A DNA stretch of 34,295 nucleotides from contig JAJYZC010000042.1 in the NCBI GenBank assembly GCA_021800255.1, positions 1-34,295 of the forward strand, given 5' to 3'. The stretch's first letter is position 1, and each line of letters begins with the position of its first letter. The translations under genes and the position numbers were made by a program. The notes under the pieces were generated by a model. That model had not been told where the DNA came from. It saw only the letters and a list, made by a program, of their open reading frames with translations, and did no database searches. This DNA is from Acidobacteriota bacterium (GTDB taxonomy: Bacteria > Acidobacteriota > Terriglobia > Terriglobales > Acidobacteriaceae). Positions 15,421 through 27,510 of this stretch are shown here, piece by piece.

Positions 15421-17244
15421 TTAGGAGAACTGCTCTGCCTTTTCCCATCGCTTGGGCCGCTTATTGGCTTGCAGAATCTTCTTGCGCAGGCGCAGCGACT
15501 TGGGCGTGATCTCCACGAACTCGTCGCTGGCGATGAACTCGATGGCCTGCTCCAGATTCAGCGTGGTGTGGGGAACCAGGCGGATGGCCTCGTCGGCCGT
15601 GGAGGCGCGCATGTTGGTCATCTTCTTTTCGCGCACCACGTTCACGTCCAGATCGTTGTCGCGCGAGTGCTCGCCCACGATCATCCCTTCGTAGACCTCG
15701 ACGCCCGGCCCCACAAACAAAATGCCGCGCTCCTGCAGGCCGTTGAGCGCGTAGGTGGTGGTCAGCCCCTGGCGGTCGGCCACCAGCGCGCCGGTGGGCC
15801 GCTCGGGAATCTCGCCCTGGTAAGGAATGTAGCCGTCGAAGAGCGAGTTCATCACGATGGTTCCGCGCGTCTCGGTCAGCATCTCGCTGCGCAGGCCGAT
15901 CAGCCCGCGGCTGGGCACGCGAAACTCCAGACGCACGCGGCCGGAGCCGTGATTGTGCATCTTGGTCATCTCGCCCTTGCGCGGCCCCAGCTTCTCAATG
16001 ACCACGCCGGTGAACTGCTCGGGAATGTCGATGCTGAGGTGCTCGACCGGCTCCATGCGCGTGCCGTCCACCACTTTGGTAACGATTTCGGGACGGCCGG
16101 CCATCAGCTCGTAGCCCTCGCGCCGCATCATCTCAATCAAAATGGCCAGTTGCAGCTCGCCGCGGCCCAGGACTTTGAAGCTATCGGGCGAGCCGGTCTC
16201 TTCCACGCGGATGGAAACGTTAGTGAGCAGCTCTTTTTCCAGCCGCTCGCGCAGGTTGCGGCTGGTCACGTATTGGCCTTCGCGGCCGGCAAAGGGCGAG
16301 TTGTTCACGTTGAACTGGATGGCGATGGTGGGCTCGTCGATGACGATGAGCGGCAGCGGCGCGGGATTTTCCAGGCTGGTGATGGTCTCTCCGATGGTGA
16401 TGCCTTCCACGCCGGCCACGGCCACAATGTCGCCCACTGCCGTCTCTTCAATCTCGATGCGCTTGAGGCCGGAGAAGGTAAACAGCTTGGTGATCTTGGT
16501 CTTGTAAAGCGAACCGTCGCGGCGCGAGATGTTCACCTCATCGCCCGCGCGCAGCGTGCCCTGGAAGACGCGGCAGATGGCGATGCGGCCGAAGTAGTCG
16601 GAGTAATCGAGGTTGGCGACCAGGATTTGCAGCGCGGCTTCTGCGTCGCCGGCCGCGGCCGGAATGGTGTTCACGATGGTCTGAAACAGCGGCTGCAAAT
16701 CCACCCCGGGCTGGGCCGGATCGAGGGTCGCCGTGCCTGCCTTTGAGACCGTGTACAACACCGGAAACTCAAGCTGCGATTCGTCGGCGTCGAGGTCGAT
16801 GAACAGATCGTAAATTTCGTTCAGCACCTCCTGCGGACGCGCGTCGGGCCGGTCGATCTTGTTGATGACCACGATGGGCGGCAGCTTGGCTTCCAGAGCC
16901 TTGGAGAGCACATAGCGGGTCTGCGGCAGCGGACCCTCGGCCGCGTCCACCAGCAGCATGACGCCATCGACCATCTTGAGCGCGCGCTCCACCTCGCCTC
17001 CAAAGTCGGCGTGACCGGGCGTATCCACGATGTTGATCTTGCCGCCGCCGTAATTGATCGCGGTGTTCTTGGCCAGGATGGTGATGCCGCGCTCGCGTTC
17101 GAGTTCGTTCGAGTCCATCACCCGCTCCACCACCTGCTCGTTGGCGCGGAAGGCCCCGGACTGGCGCAGCATGGCGTCCACCAGCGTGGTCTTGCCGTGG
17201 TCCACATGGGCGATGATGGCGATATTGCGGATCGTCTGGCTCAC
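15421..17244 (-). CDS. typA: Ribosome-associated translational GTPase TypA/BipA
   Basis: 607 residues from a GTG at 17244, the same length as E. coli BipA. G1 AHVDHGKT at 12-19, G2 RGITI at 52-56, G3 DTPGH at 74-78 and G4 NKID at 128-131 are intact. The EF-G-like domains follow, with the family signature AEGP at 102-105 and [16 protein letters not shown] in the C-terminal half. TypA binds the 70S ribosome and assists ribosome assembly and stress adaptation. A TTG at 17280 would add 12 residues, but family alignment favours the GTG. The GTG overlaps the stop of an 8-codon frame (GTGA) and lies in a region with an 11-bp direct repeat. A TAAAAT on this strand at 17357-17352 is a possible -10 box. 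The upstream same-strand glycosyltransferase ends 177 bp before. Confidence 0.96.
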   Translation of the reverse strand: MSQTIRNIAIIAHVDHGKTTLVDAMLRQSGAFRANEQVVERVMDSNELERERGITILAKNTAINYGGGKINIVDTPGHADFGGEVERALKMVDGVMLLVDAAEGPLPQTRYVLSKALEAKLPPIVVINKIDRPDARPQEVLNEIYDLFIDLDADESQLEFPVLYTVSKAGTATLDPAQPGVDLQPLFQTIVNTIPAAAGDAEAALQILVANLDYSDYFGRIAICRVFQGTLRAGDEVNISRRDGSLYKTKITKLFTFSGLKRIEIEETAVGDIVAVAGVEGITIGETITSLENPAPLPLIVIDEPTIAIQFNVNNSPFAGREGQYVTSRNLRERLEKELLTNVSIRVEETGSPDSFKVLGRGELQLAILIEMMRREGYELMAGRPEIVTKVVDGTRMEPVEHLSIDIPEQFTGVVIEKLGPRKGEMTKMHNHGSGRVRLEFRVPSRGLIGLRSEMLTETRGTIVMNSLFDGYIPYQGEIPERPTGALVADRQGLTTTYALNGLQERGILFVGPGVEVYEGMIVGEHSRDNDLDVNVVREKKMTNMRASTADEAIRLVPHTTLNLEQAIEFIASDEFVEITPKSLRLRKKILQANKRPKRWEKAEQFS

Positions 17245-17267
17245 AGGCGCATGGTTCCTTTGCACAT
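17241..17267 (-). promoter_or_regulatory. Possible leader minicistron overlapping the typA start
   Basis: From ATG at 17267 the sequence encodes MCKGTMRL and stops at TGA 17243-17241, which shares bases with the GTG start of typA (GTGA). AAGGA lies four to eight bases before this ATG, and a second AAGGA lies within the minicistron upstream of its internal ATG. Termination-reinitiation coupling would be possible. It may also be chance, as the frame is only eight codons. Confidence 0.3.
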
Positions 17268-17275
17268 GGTTCCTT
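17250..17275 (-). repeat. 11-bp direct repeat in the typA leader
   Basis: AAGGAACCATG (minus strand) occurs at 17275-17265 and again at 17260-17250, with a 15-base period. Each copy carries a Shine-Dalgarno-like AAGGA and an ATG, so the duplication creates two ribosome-binding-site/ATG pairs in the frame next to typA. Confidence 0.7.
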
Positions 17276-17421
17276 CGCAATGGATGCGGCCGGCCGGGCC
17301 GTCATAGAAAGGATGGAATTGCGGCTCATGCCGGGCGAAGCGGCAGCTTTCATTTTAACAGCTACTCGCCGCTGCCATCCGCAGCTTTTGGCCGCATATG
17401 CCGGTGATGCCGGCGGCGCAG

Positions 17422-18717
17422 CTAGGTTTTGCACCCGCTGGTTTTCTTGTGGAGCGATTCCAGCGCGTCGCAGGCGGTGCGCACGCCGTCTTCGCGCGCC
17501 AGTTGCCGGGCCACGCTCTGCGCGCGCGCGGCAAAGCGCGGCTCGGCCAGCATCGCCCCCACCGTGCGCGCTACTCTCGGCGGCGTGAAGTCAGCGCGCC
17601 GGATGACGCGCGCCACCCCCAGGCGGCTCATGCGCCGCGCGTTGTCGGGCTGGTCGTGCGAGTAGGGCATGATGAGCATCGGTTTGCCGGCGCGCAGGCA
17701 TTGCGCCGTCGTTCCCACGCCGCCCTGGTGCACCACCATGGCCACGCGCGGAAAGAGCGACGAGTAAGGCGCATACTCGGCCACGCAGATCGATGCGGGC
17801 AGCTCCTGCTGCGGGCGGTTGCGGGCATCGGAGCCGATGAGCAGCACGGCGCGCACGCCCAGTTGCATGGCCGCGCGCGCCGACATCTCGTAAAACTGGC
17901 CGGCCGCCAAAACCGCGGCCGAGCCAAGCGTAAAGGCCACCGGCGGCTCACCCTTGGCGAGGAACTCCTCCAAATGCTGCGCCAGCTCCGTCGGCCGCGA
18001 CGCATCCACGTCCGCATCGTAATAGCAGAAGCCGGTGATGAGCGTGTTCGCCGGCCAATCCTTTTGCTCCACGCCCAGCGCGCGCGAAAACAGGGCCAGC
18101 ACCAGGTAGGGCGAGTGTTTGGCGTCGAACAGGGGATTCGCTCCCGGCCTCAATCCCATCTCGCGGCGCAGCGCATAGATGGGCTCAGGCCATTGGCGCG
18201 TGACCAAGCGCGCCAGACCGCGCATGGCGTGGCCCATGCCCGGCATTTTGTCGGCCTTAGCCAGGCGCGGATAAGGCGGCAGCACGGGCGGATCGTAGGC
18301 CGAAAACAACGAGAACGGCGCCAGTACATAGCTGGCCCACGGAATCCCCGTAACCTCGGCCGCCAGCGGGCCGGCGTAGTTCAGCTCGCCCAAGAGCAGC
18401 AGATCGGCGCGCGCGGGCCGCGTGGCCGCGTCCAGCAGATCCTCGTAGGTCTGGCGCAGCGCGGGAAACAAAAATTCGCGCAGGCCGCGCTCGGTGCCTT
18501 TCTTCACGTCGTAGATCATCTCCACCAGAATGGTGTTGCTGGGGTCGATGTCCGGCCGCAAGGCGTGAAATGCGAGGCCCAGGGACTCGATCCTCGGCCG
18601 GTAAATCTGGGGCAGCGCCATCACCGGCGTGTGCCCGCGGCGCTGGAGTTCGAGCGCGACGGCGATGAGCGGATTGGTGTCGCCGAGAGTGCCTATATTC
18701 GAGAGAACGATGCGCAA
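17422..18717 (-). CDS. GT1-type (MGT/UGT-like) glycosyltransferase
   Basis: 431 residues, GT-B fold. The N-terminal domain opens with SNIGTLGDTNPL, the GxxGD-P acceptor-side motif (D13). The C-terminal domain has FTLGSAAV at 262-269 and the donor-binding segment VVHQGGVGTTAQCLRAG with H330, then PYSHDQPDNA with D355-Q356, as in bacterial macrolide and lipid glycosyltransferases. It transfers a sugar from an NDP-sugar to a small acceptor; neither sugar nor acceptor can be predicted. The start is TTG at 18717, supported by GAGGA eight bases upstream. No biosynthetic cluster surrounds it, and typA follows on the same strand. Confidence 0.87.
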   Translation of the reverse strand: MRIVLSNIGTLGDTNPLIAVALELQRRGHTPVMALPQIYRPRIESLGLAFHALRPDIDPSNTILVEMIYDVKKGTERGLREFLFPALRQTYEDLLDAATRPARADLLLLGELNYAGPLAAEVTGIPWASYVLAPFSLFSAYDPPVLPPYPRLAKADKMPGMGHAMRGLARLVTRQWPEPIYALRREMGLRPGANPLFDAKHSPYLVLALFSRALGVEQKDWPANTLITGFCYYDADVDASRPTELAQHLEEFLAKGEPPVAFTLGSAAVLAAGQFYEMSARAAMQLGVRAVLLIGSDARNRPQQELPASICVAEYAPYSSLFPRVAMVVHQGGVGTTAQCLRAGKPMLIMPYSHDQPDNARRMSRLGVARVIRRADFTPPRVARTVGAMLAEPRFAARAQSVARQLAREDGVRTACDALESLHKKTSGCKT

Positions 18718-18851
18718 GGCAGGATCCTCAATCGGTGCAATGGCCGCTGCTATGAGGGTAATGCATCTTGCGCGCGCCGCCCCGCGCCGCCGTCATCTTC
18801 CTGCGGCGCAGGTGCTATGCTTGTCGCGTCTGTATTCCTCGAGGGGCTGCC

Positions 18852-19916
18852 ATGCTCAATTCCTCCAACTTCCATCGGCTCGCCTATTCGGCGGCAGCCC
18901 TGGCGCTGTTCTGCGTCTCCTTCGTCGCCGCGCCCACGCCCCTGGCTGCGCAGCCGGGGCCGCAGCAGCCCTACCACGTCATCGCGCGCTGGAAGATCGG
19001 CGGCAAGGGCGGTTGGGATTACATGCACGACGATCCCGCGGCCCATCGGCTCTACATCGCGCACGGCACGCGGGTCGATGTGGTCAACACGCGCAGCGGC
19101 AAGCTGGTGGGCGCCATCACCGGCCTGCACGGCTGCCACGGCATCGCCTTTGACGCCACCGGCCAGTACGGCTTTATCTCCGACGGCGGCGGCGACGCCG
19201 TAGTCATCTTCGACCGCAAAACGCTGGCCAAAGTCTCCGCCATCCCCGCCGGCGAGAACCCCGACGGCATCGTCTTCGAGCCGGTCACGCAGACGGTGTG
19301 GGCCTTCAACGGCCGCTCCGCCACCGCGACCGTGATCGACGCCCCTTCGCGCATGTACGTGGATACGATCTCTCTGCCCGGGCGGCCGGAGTTTCCCGTG
19401 GCCGATGGCAAGGGCTATATCTTCGACAACATCGCGAGCAAAAGCGAGATCATCCGCATCGACGCGCGCACTCGCAGGATCACTGCGGTTTGGCCGGCGG
19501 GCTGCCAATCCCCCTCCGGACTGGCCATCGACCCCCGCGGCCATCGCCTCTTCACCGTCTGCCGCAACCGGATGATGTCCGTTATCGACTACGAAACCGG
19601 CAAGGTGCTGGCCAATCCCGCCATCGGCAGCGGGCCCGACGCCGCCCGCTGGAGCGCCAAGCATAAGCTGGCCTTCGCCACCTGCGGCGGGGATGGAGTG
19701 CTCTCGGTGATCGGCGCCGGCGCCCCCGGCTACCCCGCCATTGAAACCTTGCCCACTCAGCGCGGAGCGCGCACCATGGCCTATGATCCCAAGACCGACC
19801 GCATCTACACCGTCACCGCCCGGTTTGGCCCGCCGCCCACTGGCGCTGCTCAGGGCCGGTTCCGGCGCCCGTCCATCCTTCCCGGCACGTTTACCGTGAT
19901 TGTGATCGGGCGGTGA
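18852..19916 (+). CDS. Exported YVTN/YncE-like beta-propeller protein
   Basis: 354 residues. A signal peptide covers about 1-34 (APTPLAAQ). The rest is made of repeated beta blades with patterns such as RLYIAHGTRVDVVNTRSGKL, GFISDGGGDAVVIFDRKT and HRLFTVCRNRMMSVIDYETG, typical of seven-bladed YVTN/YncE-like propellers. These bind partners or ligands in the periplasm or outside; no enzymatic residues are recognisable. I chose ATG 18852 because GAGGGG lies upstream and the signal peptide starts there. An open frame continues 84 bp further upstream without family features. The gene is divergent from the glycosyltransferase and stands 128 bp before the DsbA-like gene; function is unknown. Confidence 0.8.
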   Translation: MLNSSNFHRLAYSAAALALFCVSFVAAPTPLAAQPGPQQPYHVIARWKIGGKGGWDYMHDDPAAHRLYIAHGTRVDVVNTRSGKLVGAITGLHGCHGIAFDATGQYGFISDGGGDAVVIFDRKTLAKVSAIPAGENPDGIVFEPVTQTVWAFNGRSATATVIDAPSRMYVDTISLPGRPEFPVADGKGYIFDNIASKSEIIRIDARTRRITAVWPAGCQSPSGLAIDPRGHRLFTVCRNRMMSVIDYETGKVLANPAIGSGPDAARWSAKHKLAFATCGGDGVLSVIGAGAPGYPAIETLPTQRGARTMAYDPKTDRIYTVTARFGPPPTGAAQGRFRRPSILPGTFTVIVIGR

Positions 19917-20010
19917 GGGGCGGGTTTGCCGCGCTGGCGCGAACCTCAGTCAGGCCATGGCGAAGACAATGGAGGGCGGAAGCACGGCCCCCTGCCCGCA
20001 CTTTTCTCGT

Positions 20011-20016
20011 TACAAT
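20011..20016 (+). promoter_or_regulatory. Possible -10 box of the DsbA-like gene
   Basis: TACAAT, followed by an A-run and AGGGGG, lies 28 bp before the ATG at 20045. No clear -35 hexamer is present at normal spacing. Confidence 0.35.
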
Positions 20017-20044
20017 AAAAAACGTAGGGGGTCGTTCAAGCAGT

Positions 20045-20734
20045 ATGTCTCTTCGCTTCTCCTTTGCCCATTTTTTGCGCAAGCGCCGCAACTTTGCGGT
20101 CCTCTTCCTTACCCTGGGCGCGGTCGCGCTATTCGGTGCGGTTGCCGTTCAGGCACAATTCGGCGTGCCGCCGGAAACCGTGGTGAAAGATCCGTCTATC
20201 TTGCACCCGCCTCCAGGCGCGCGCGTGGCCATCGTCGAGTTCGACGACATGGAATGCCCTGACTGCGCCGCCGCCAATCCCATCCTCATGCAAGCCGTGG
20301 CCAAGTACCACATTCCCTGGATACGTTACGATTTCCCGCTCCCCTACCATCCCTGGAGCTTCCAGGCCGCGGTCTACGCGCGCTGGTTCGACATCACAAG
20401 CAAGACCCTCGGCAACGACTACCGCAACGCGGTCTTCGCCAACCAGAATTACATGTACACTCTTGGCCAGCTTACTGAGTTCACTGAGAAGTTTGCCCAG
20501 CAGCACGGCATCGCCCTGCCCTTCAATATCGACCCCCAGGGCAAGTTGGCCGGCGAGGTGAGAGCCGACAAGGCCCTCGGGTTGCGCGTCGGCATCGAGC
20601 ACACCCCTACCATTTGGGTGGTCATGCGAGGCGGAAATGCGCCGCCGTATGTCGAAGTGTCTGACGTGAACAAGCTTTTCCAGACCATCGATCAGGCGCT
20701 GGCTGAAACTCACAGCGACAGCGCGCACAAGTAA
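20045..20734 (+). CDS. Exported DsbA-family thioredoxin-fold protein (CPDC)
   Basis: 229 residues. An N-terminal basic stretch and hydrophobic segment (about 16-37, ending VQAQ) form a signal peptide or anchor. The thioredoxin fold starts with VAIVEFDDMECPDC, active-site Cys 71 and 74. It continues through a helical insertion rich in aromatic residues (YHPWSFQAAVYARWFDI) and the cis-Pro loop GIEHTPTIWV with P188. This is the Thioredoxin_4/DsbA-like layout. The likely role is thiol-disulfide exchange on exported proteins; oxidase or reductase direction cannot be told, and no DsbB or VKOR partner is nearby. ATG at 20045 is chosen because the signal peptide begins there, although the AGGGGG stretch is 13 bases away. 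A strong terminator follows, so it ends its own transcript. Confidence 0.85.
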   Translation: MSLRFSFAHFLRKRRNFAVLFLTLGAVALFGAVAVQAQFGVPPETVVKDPSILHPPPGARVAIVEFDDMECPDCAAANPILMQAVAKYHIPWIRYDFPLPYHPWSFQAAVYARWFDITSKTLGNDYRNAVFANQNYMYTLGQLTEFTEKFAQQHGIALPFNIDPQGKLAGEVRADKALGLRVGIEHTPTIWVVMRGGNAPPYVEVSDVNKLFQTIDQALAETHSDSAHK

Positions 20735-20745
20735 ATCGAAGTGGA

Positions 20746-20783
20746 ACGGCGTCCTCTGCGGTGGACGCCGTGTGCGTTTTTTT
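20746..20783 (+). terminator. Factor-independent terminator after the DsbA-like gene
   Basis: A perfect 9-bp stem, ACGGCGTCC (20746-20754) with GGACGCCGT (20763-20771), has an 8-base loop and is followed five bases later by seven T residues (20777-20783). It begins 12 bp after the stop codon. Confidence 0.85.
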
Positions 20784-20900
20784 ATCCCCTTTCCCTGCGA
20801 ACCGGCTTCTCTCCAAGAAAAGGAATGCATCGCCAACTCGCCGGCCGTAAAATCTCTCGCGCTGCTGTCAGATTCCACGCCGGCGCGCGAAGCGGCGTCT

Positions 20901-20906
20901 TAAAAT
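20901..20906 (+). promoter_or_regulatory. Possible -10 box of the GH106 gene
   Basis: TAAAAT lies 36 bp before the ATG at 20943. A second TAAAAT is at 20848-20853. No good -35 is visible for either. The preceding terminator makes a promoter in this interval likely. Confidence 0.35.
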
Positions 20907-20942
20907 AGCGGCTTGTAGAGTGGTTCCGGGGGGTGGCGTCCG

Positions 20943-24443
<3,501 letters not shown>

Positions 24444-24561
24444 CTTGCAATTTGCAAGCGGAATTGGAAACAATAGCTCAGCGGGACCGCCTGCGGCGGG
24501 CTGGACCATCCCCTCAGCTAGTCCGGACAGGTGGAGCAGGCGCCCGGCAGGGAGGCCGATG

Positions 24562-25743
24562 ATGAGTGGTGTGCGCGTGTTAGTGGGAACGCACAAAGGT
24601 GCGTTCATCCTCAGCGCGGACGGCAAGCGCAAGGATTGGAAGGTTGACGGGCCGTTCTTTGCGGGCTGGGAGGTCTACCACATGAAAGGCTCGCCCGCGG
24701 ACCCGAACCGGATCTACGTCTCCCAGACGAGCGGCTGGTTCGGGCAGTTGATTCAGCGCTCCGACGACGGCGGCAAGAGCTGGCATCAACCTGGCCTCGC
24801 CGATGAGGCGCTGCCCCAGCCCGGTCCGCCCAAGGCGCTGCCGAACCGCTTTGTCTACGATGCGTCGGCGGCCACGGGCAAGCCGCTCACCACGCACCAG
24901 TGGTACGACGGCACGCAGCATCCCTGGGAGTTCAAGCGCGTGTGGCACGTCGAGCCCTCGCTCACCGATCCGGATACGGTCTACGCGGGCGTGGAGGACG
25001 CGGCGTTGTTCCGTTCCACCGACGGCGGCGAAAACTGGCAGGAGCTCTCCGGCCTGCGCGGTCACGGCACCGGTCCCGAGTGGCAGCCGGGCGCGGGCGG
25101 CATGTGCCTGCACACCATTCTCCTTGATCCCTCGAATCCGCAGCGCATCTACATCGCCATCTCCGCGGCCGGCGCCTTCCGCACCGATGACGGCGGCGCC
25201 AACTGGAAGCCCATCAACAAAGGGCTGGTCTCGAACTTCATGCCCAACCCCACGGCCGAGGTGGGCCACTGCGTGCATCATGTAGCCATGCACCGCTCGC
25301 GCCCTCGTGTGCTCTTCATGCAGAAGCACTGGGACGTAATGCGCTCTGACGACGCCGGCGACAACTGGCGCGAGGTGAGCGGCAACCTGCCCACCGACTT
25401 CGGCTTCGTGATCGATGTGCACGCCCATGAGCCGGAGACGCTTTACGTCGTCCCCATCAAGAGCGACGGAGAGCACTTTCCGCCCGGCGGCAAGCTGCGC
25501 GTCTACCGCAGCCGCACGGGCGGCAACGAGTGGGAGCCGCTGGCCAGGGGATTGCCCGAAAAAGACTGCTACGTGAACGTGCTGCGCGACGCCATGGCCG
25601 TAGACTCGCTCGACCAGTGCGGCGTCTACTTCGGCACCACCGGCGGCCAGGTCTACGCCTCCGCCGACGCCGGCGACAGTTGGGCGCCTATCGTCCAGAA
25701 CCTGCCCAAGGTGCTCTCCGTCGAGGTGCAGACGCTGGACTGA
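24562..25743 (+). CDS. Cytoplasmic BNR/Asp-box repeat beta-propeller protein
   Basis: 393 residues with six Asp-box motifs: SDDGGKSW 67-74, STDGGENW 152-159, TDDGGANW 208-215, SDDAGDNW 262-269, a degenerate SRTGGNEW 317-324 and SADAGDSW 367-374. These mark a sialidase/VPS10-like propeller. There is no signal peptide: the protein begins [15 protein letters not shown], so it is predicted to stay in the cytoplasm, unlike true secreted sialidases. The sialidase Arg triad is not recognisable. I chose ATG 24562 because GGAGG ends six bases before it; the tandem ATG at 24559 is only three bases away. The MoaD/ThiS-like gene starts 28 bp after its stop, and the two are likely cotranscribed. Function is unknown. 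Confidence 0.82.
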   Translation: MSGVRVLVGTHKGAFILSADGKRKDWKVDGPFFAGWEVYHMKGSPADPNRIYVSQTSGWFGQLIQRSDDGGKSWHQPGLADEALPQPGPPKALPNRFVYDASAATGKPLTTHQWYDGTQHPWEFKRVWHVEPSLTDPDTVYAGVEDAALFRSTDGGENWQELSGLRGHGTGPEWQPGAGGMCLHTILLDPSNPQRIYIAISAAGAFRTDDGGANWKPINKGLVSNFMPNPTAEVGHCVHHVAMHRSRPRVLFMQKHWDVMRSDDAGDNWREVSGNLPTDFGFVIDVHAHEPETLYVVPIKSDGEHFPPGGKLRVYRSRTGGNEWEPLARGLPEKDCYVNVLRDAMAVDSLDQCGVYFGTTGGQVYASADAGDSWAPIVQNLPKVLSVEVQTLD

Positions 25744-25771
25744 AGACAGTTGGAGGCCTGAGCCGGACGGC

Positions 25772-26092
25772 ATGGAGAGCACGGACAAAGTGACGGTGCG
25801 CGTGGGTCTGCCGTATCATCTCCGCAACCTGGCCCGCGTCCCGGGCGACGCGGTGGTTGAAGTTGCCCCGCCCGTCACGCTCGGTTCCGTCCTCGATGCG
25901 CTCGAAGCCCGCCACCCGGTGTTGCGTGGAACCATCCGCGAATATGAAACCGGCCAACGGCGCGCGTTTCTGCGCTACTTTGCCTGCGGGGAGGATTGGT
26001 CGCTCGCCTCGCCCGACCGCCCTCTGCCCGAGGCCGTGGCTGCGGGCAGCGAGCCGCTGCTGATCCTGGGTGCAATCGCGGGTGGGGACTGA
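25772..26092 (+). CDS. MoaD/ThiS-like ubiquitin-fold protein
   Basis: 106 residues. The pattern VTVRVGLPYHLRNL, VTLGSVLDALEARHP, RRAFLRYFACGEDW and EPLLILGAIAGGD follows the beta-grasp order of MoaD/ThiS sulfur carriers: strand, strand, helix, late strand and C-terminal Gly-Gly. The diglycine is G104-G105 but is followed by D106, so activation by an E1-like enzyme would require removal of one residue. No MoeB/ThiF, MoaE or JAMM peptidase gene is in the window, so a role in molybdopterin or thiamine synthesis is not supported by context. It follows the BNR-repeat gene by 28 bp. The ribosome binding site is weak, suggesting translational coupling or dependence on the upstream gene. Confidence 0.78.
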   Translation: MESTDKVTVRVGLPYHLRNLARVPGDAVVEVAPPVTLGSVLDALEARHPVLRGTIREYETGQRRAFLRYFACGEDWSLASPDRPLPEAVAAGSEPLLILGAIAGGD

Positions 26093-26238
26093 GGCGGGTC
26101 CCTAAGTCAGCTTCAGAGTGTTCGTAAAGGCGCAGGCAGTTCAGACCTGGATTGAAAGCCGTCGCTCAGAGGCGATGGCAACAGAATGATACACTTCAGG
26201 TGCCATTCAAAAGACTCGGCGGGGAGGTCTGCAAATCG

Positions 26239-27471
26239 ATGTTGAAGCCATGGACGAGGGGTTGGAGGGGCATCGCCGGACTAGGCATTTTTCTGCTCGC
26301 GGTGAGCATACAGGGAGCCGCGCAGGCCCCGAAGCCGCAGTGGGTGGGAACCTGGGCCGCGTCGCCCATGCTGGCGCAGGGCGGCTTTAGCGTTCACCCG
26401 TTCTGCGGCGACACGCTGCGCGAGATCGTCCATATTTCGAACGGCGGGCAGGAGATGCGCGTCCGTTTTACAAACGAGTTTGGACTCGACCAACTCATCA
26501 TCGGCGATGCGCAGGTGGCTGTAAGCGCAGGCGGCGGGGCAATCGAGCCAGGGACCAGCCATCAACTGACCTTCGGCGGCGCCAAGAGCGTGAGCATCCC
26601 GCCGGGAGCGGTGGCTTACTCGGACCCGGTGGCGCTGCCCGTGCAGCCGCTCTCCGATGTGGCCGTCAGCTTCTATCTCCCGCCGCAGGTGATGCGCGCC
26701 GAGACCTACCATGATCTTGCCAATCAGGAGAATTACTTCGCCGGCGGCGACCAGACGGACGCAACCGCGCTCTCGCAGCCCACGACCGTCGAGTCCTGGT
26801 ACTTTCTGGACGGGATCGACGTTCCGGCCGTGGATAGAGCGCGGGCCATCGTAACTCTGGGCGACTCCATTACCGATGGCTACCAATCCACCCTCAATGA
26901 GAACCGCCGCTGGCCCGATTTCCTGGCTGCGCGCCTGAAGCAGGACCACCATCTCGACCGTGTAGCGGTGCTGAACGAGGGCATCAGCGGCAACCGCGTG
27001 CTCAACGATGGAACCGGACCCAGCGCCCTGGCGCGGCTGGACCGCGACGTGCTCGCCCAGGACGGCGCGCGGTACCTGATTGTGCTTGAAAGCATCAACG
27101 ACATCGGCCGCCTGGCCAAACTCTATGCGCCCGAGGACAACATAACCGCCGCGCAACTGGAACAAGGACTCAAGGAGATTGTGGACGCCGCGCACGAGCA
27201 CGGGATCAAGGTCTACGGCGCCACTCTGACTCCGTATGAAGGGGCCTTCTACTATTCCGCCAAAGGGGAACAGGTTCGGGAGGCGGTGAACAACTGGATC
27301 CGCACCAGCGGGACCTTCGATGCAGTCATCGACTTCGACAAGATCACGCGCGATCCCGCGCACCCCAAACGCTTCAATCCGGCTTACGACTCGGGCGACC
27401 ATCTCCACCCCAACGACGCCGGCTACAAGGCCATGGCCGGCGGGGTTCCCCTGAAGCTGTTCAACCGTTGA
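26239..27471 (+). CDS. Exported SGNH/GDSL hydrolase
   Basis: 410 residues. A signal peptide covers 1-29 (IQGAAQA). An N-terminal beta-sandwich-like region (about 35-195) is followed by the SGNH domain: block I VTLGDSITDG with S210, block II NEGISGNRVL with G251, block III ESIND with N287, block V DHLHPNDAGY with D387 and H390. All four catalytic positions are present. The two-domain form is found in esterases that remove acetyl or acyl groups from polysaccharides, but the substrate here is inferred only. ATG at 26239 is preferred because the signal peptide starts there; GGAGG lies 12 bases upstream. The frame stays open upstream to a TTG at 26152. It is convergent with the next gene, 39 bp apart. 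Confidence 0.9.
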   Translation: MLKPWTRGWRGIAGLGIFLLAVSIQGAAQAPKPQWVGTWAASPMLAQGGFSVHPFCGDTLREIVHISNGGQEMRVRFTNEFGLDQLIIGDAQVAVSAGGGAIEPGTSHQLTFGGAKSVSIPPGAVAYSDPVALPVQPLSDVAVSFYLPPQVMRAETYHDLANQENYFAGGDQTDATALSQPTTVESWYFLDGIDVPAVDRARAIVTLGDSITDGYQSTLNENRRWPDFLAARLKQDHHLDRVAVLNEGISGNRVLNDGTGPSALARLDRDVLAQDGARYLIVLESINDIGRLAKLYAPEDNITAAQLEQGLKEIVDAAHEHGIKVYGATLTPYEGAFYYSAKGEQVREAVNNWIRTSGTFDAVIDFDKITRDPAHPKRFNPAYDSGDHLHPNDAGYKAMAGGVPLKLFNR

Positions 27472-27510
27472 GGCGGTGCTTCCGGACGCGCGCGGGCGTT
27501 TCAGCGGCGG

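Noticed and set aside
15469..16746. Plus-strand open frame (425 codons) opposite typA.
   Set aside because: TypA is unambiguous on the minus strand; the antisense frame is His/Ala/Gly-rich with no motifs and no ribosome binding site.
17398..19203. Plus-strand open frame (601 codons) across the glycosyltransferase and the start of the propeller gene.
   Set aside because: It runs antisense to the glycosyltransferase donor-binding motifs and then out of frame through the propeller gene; low-complexity Arg/Ala/Gly composition.
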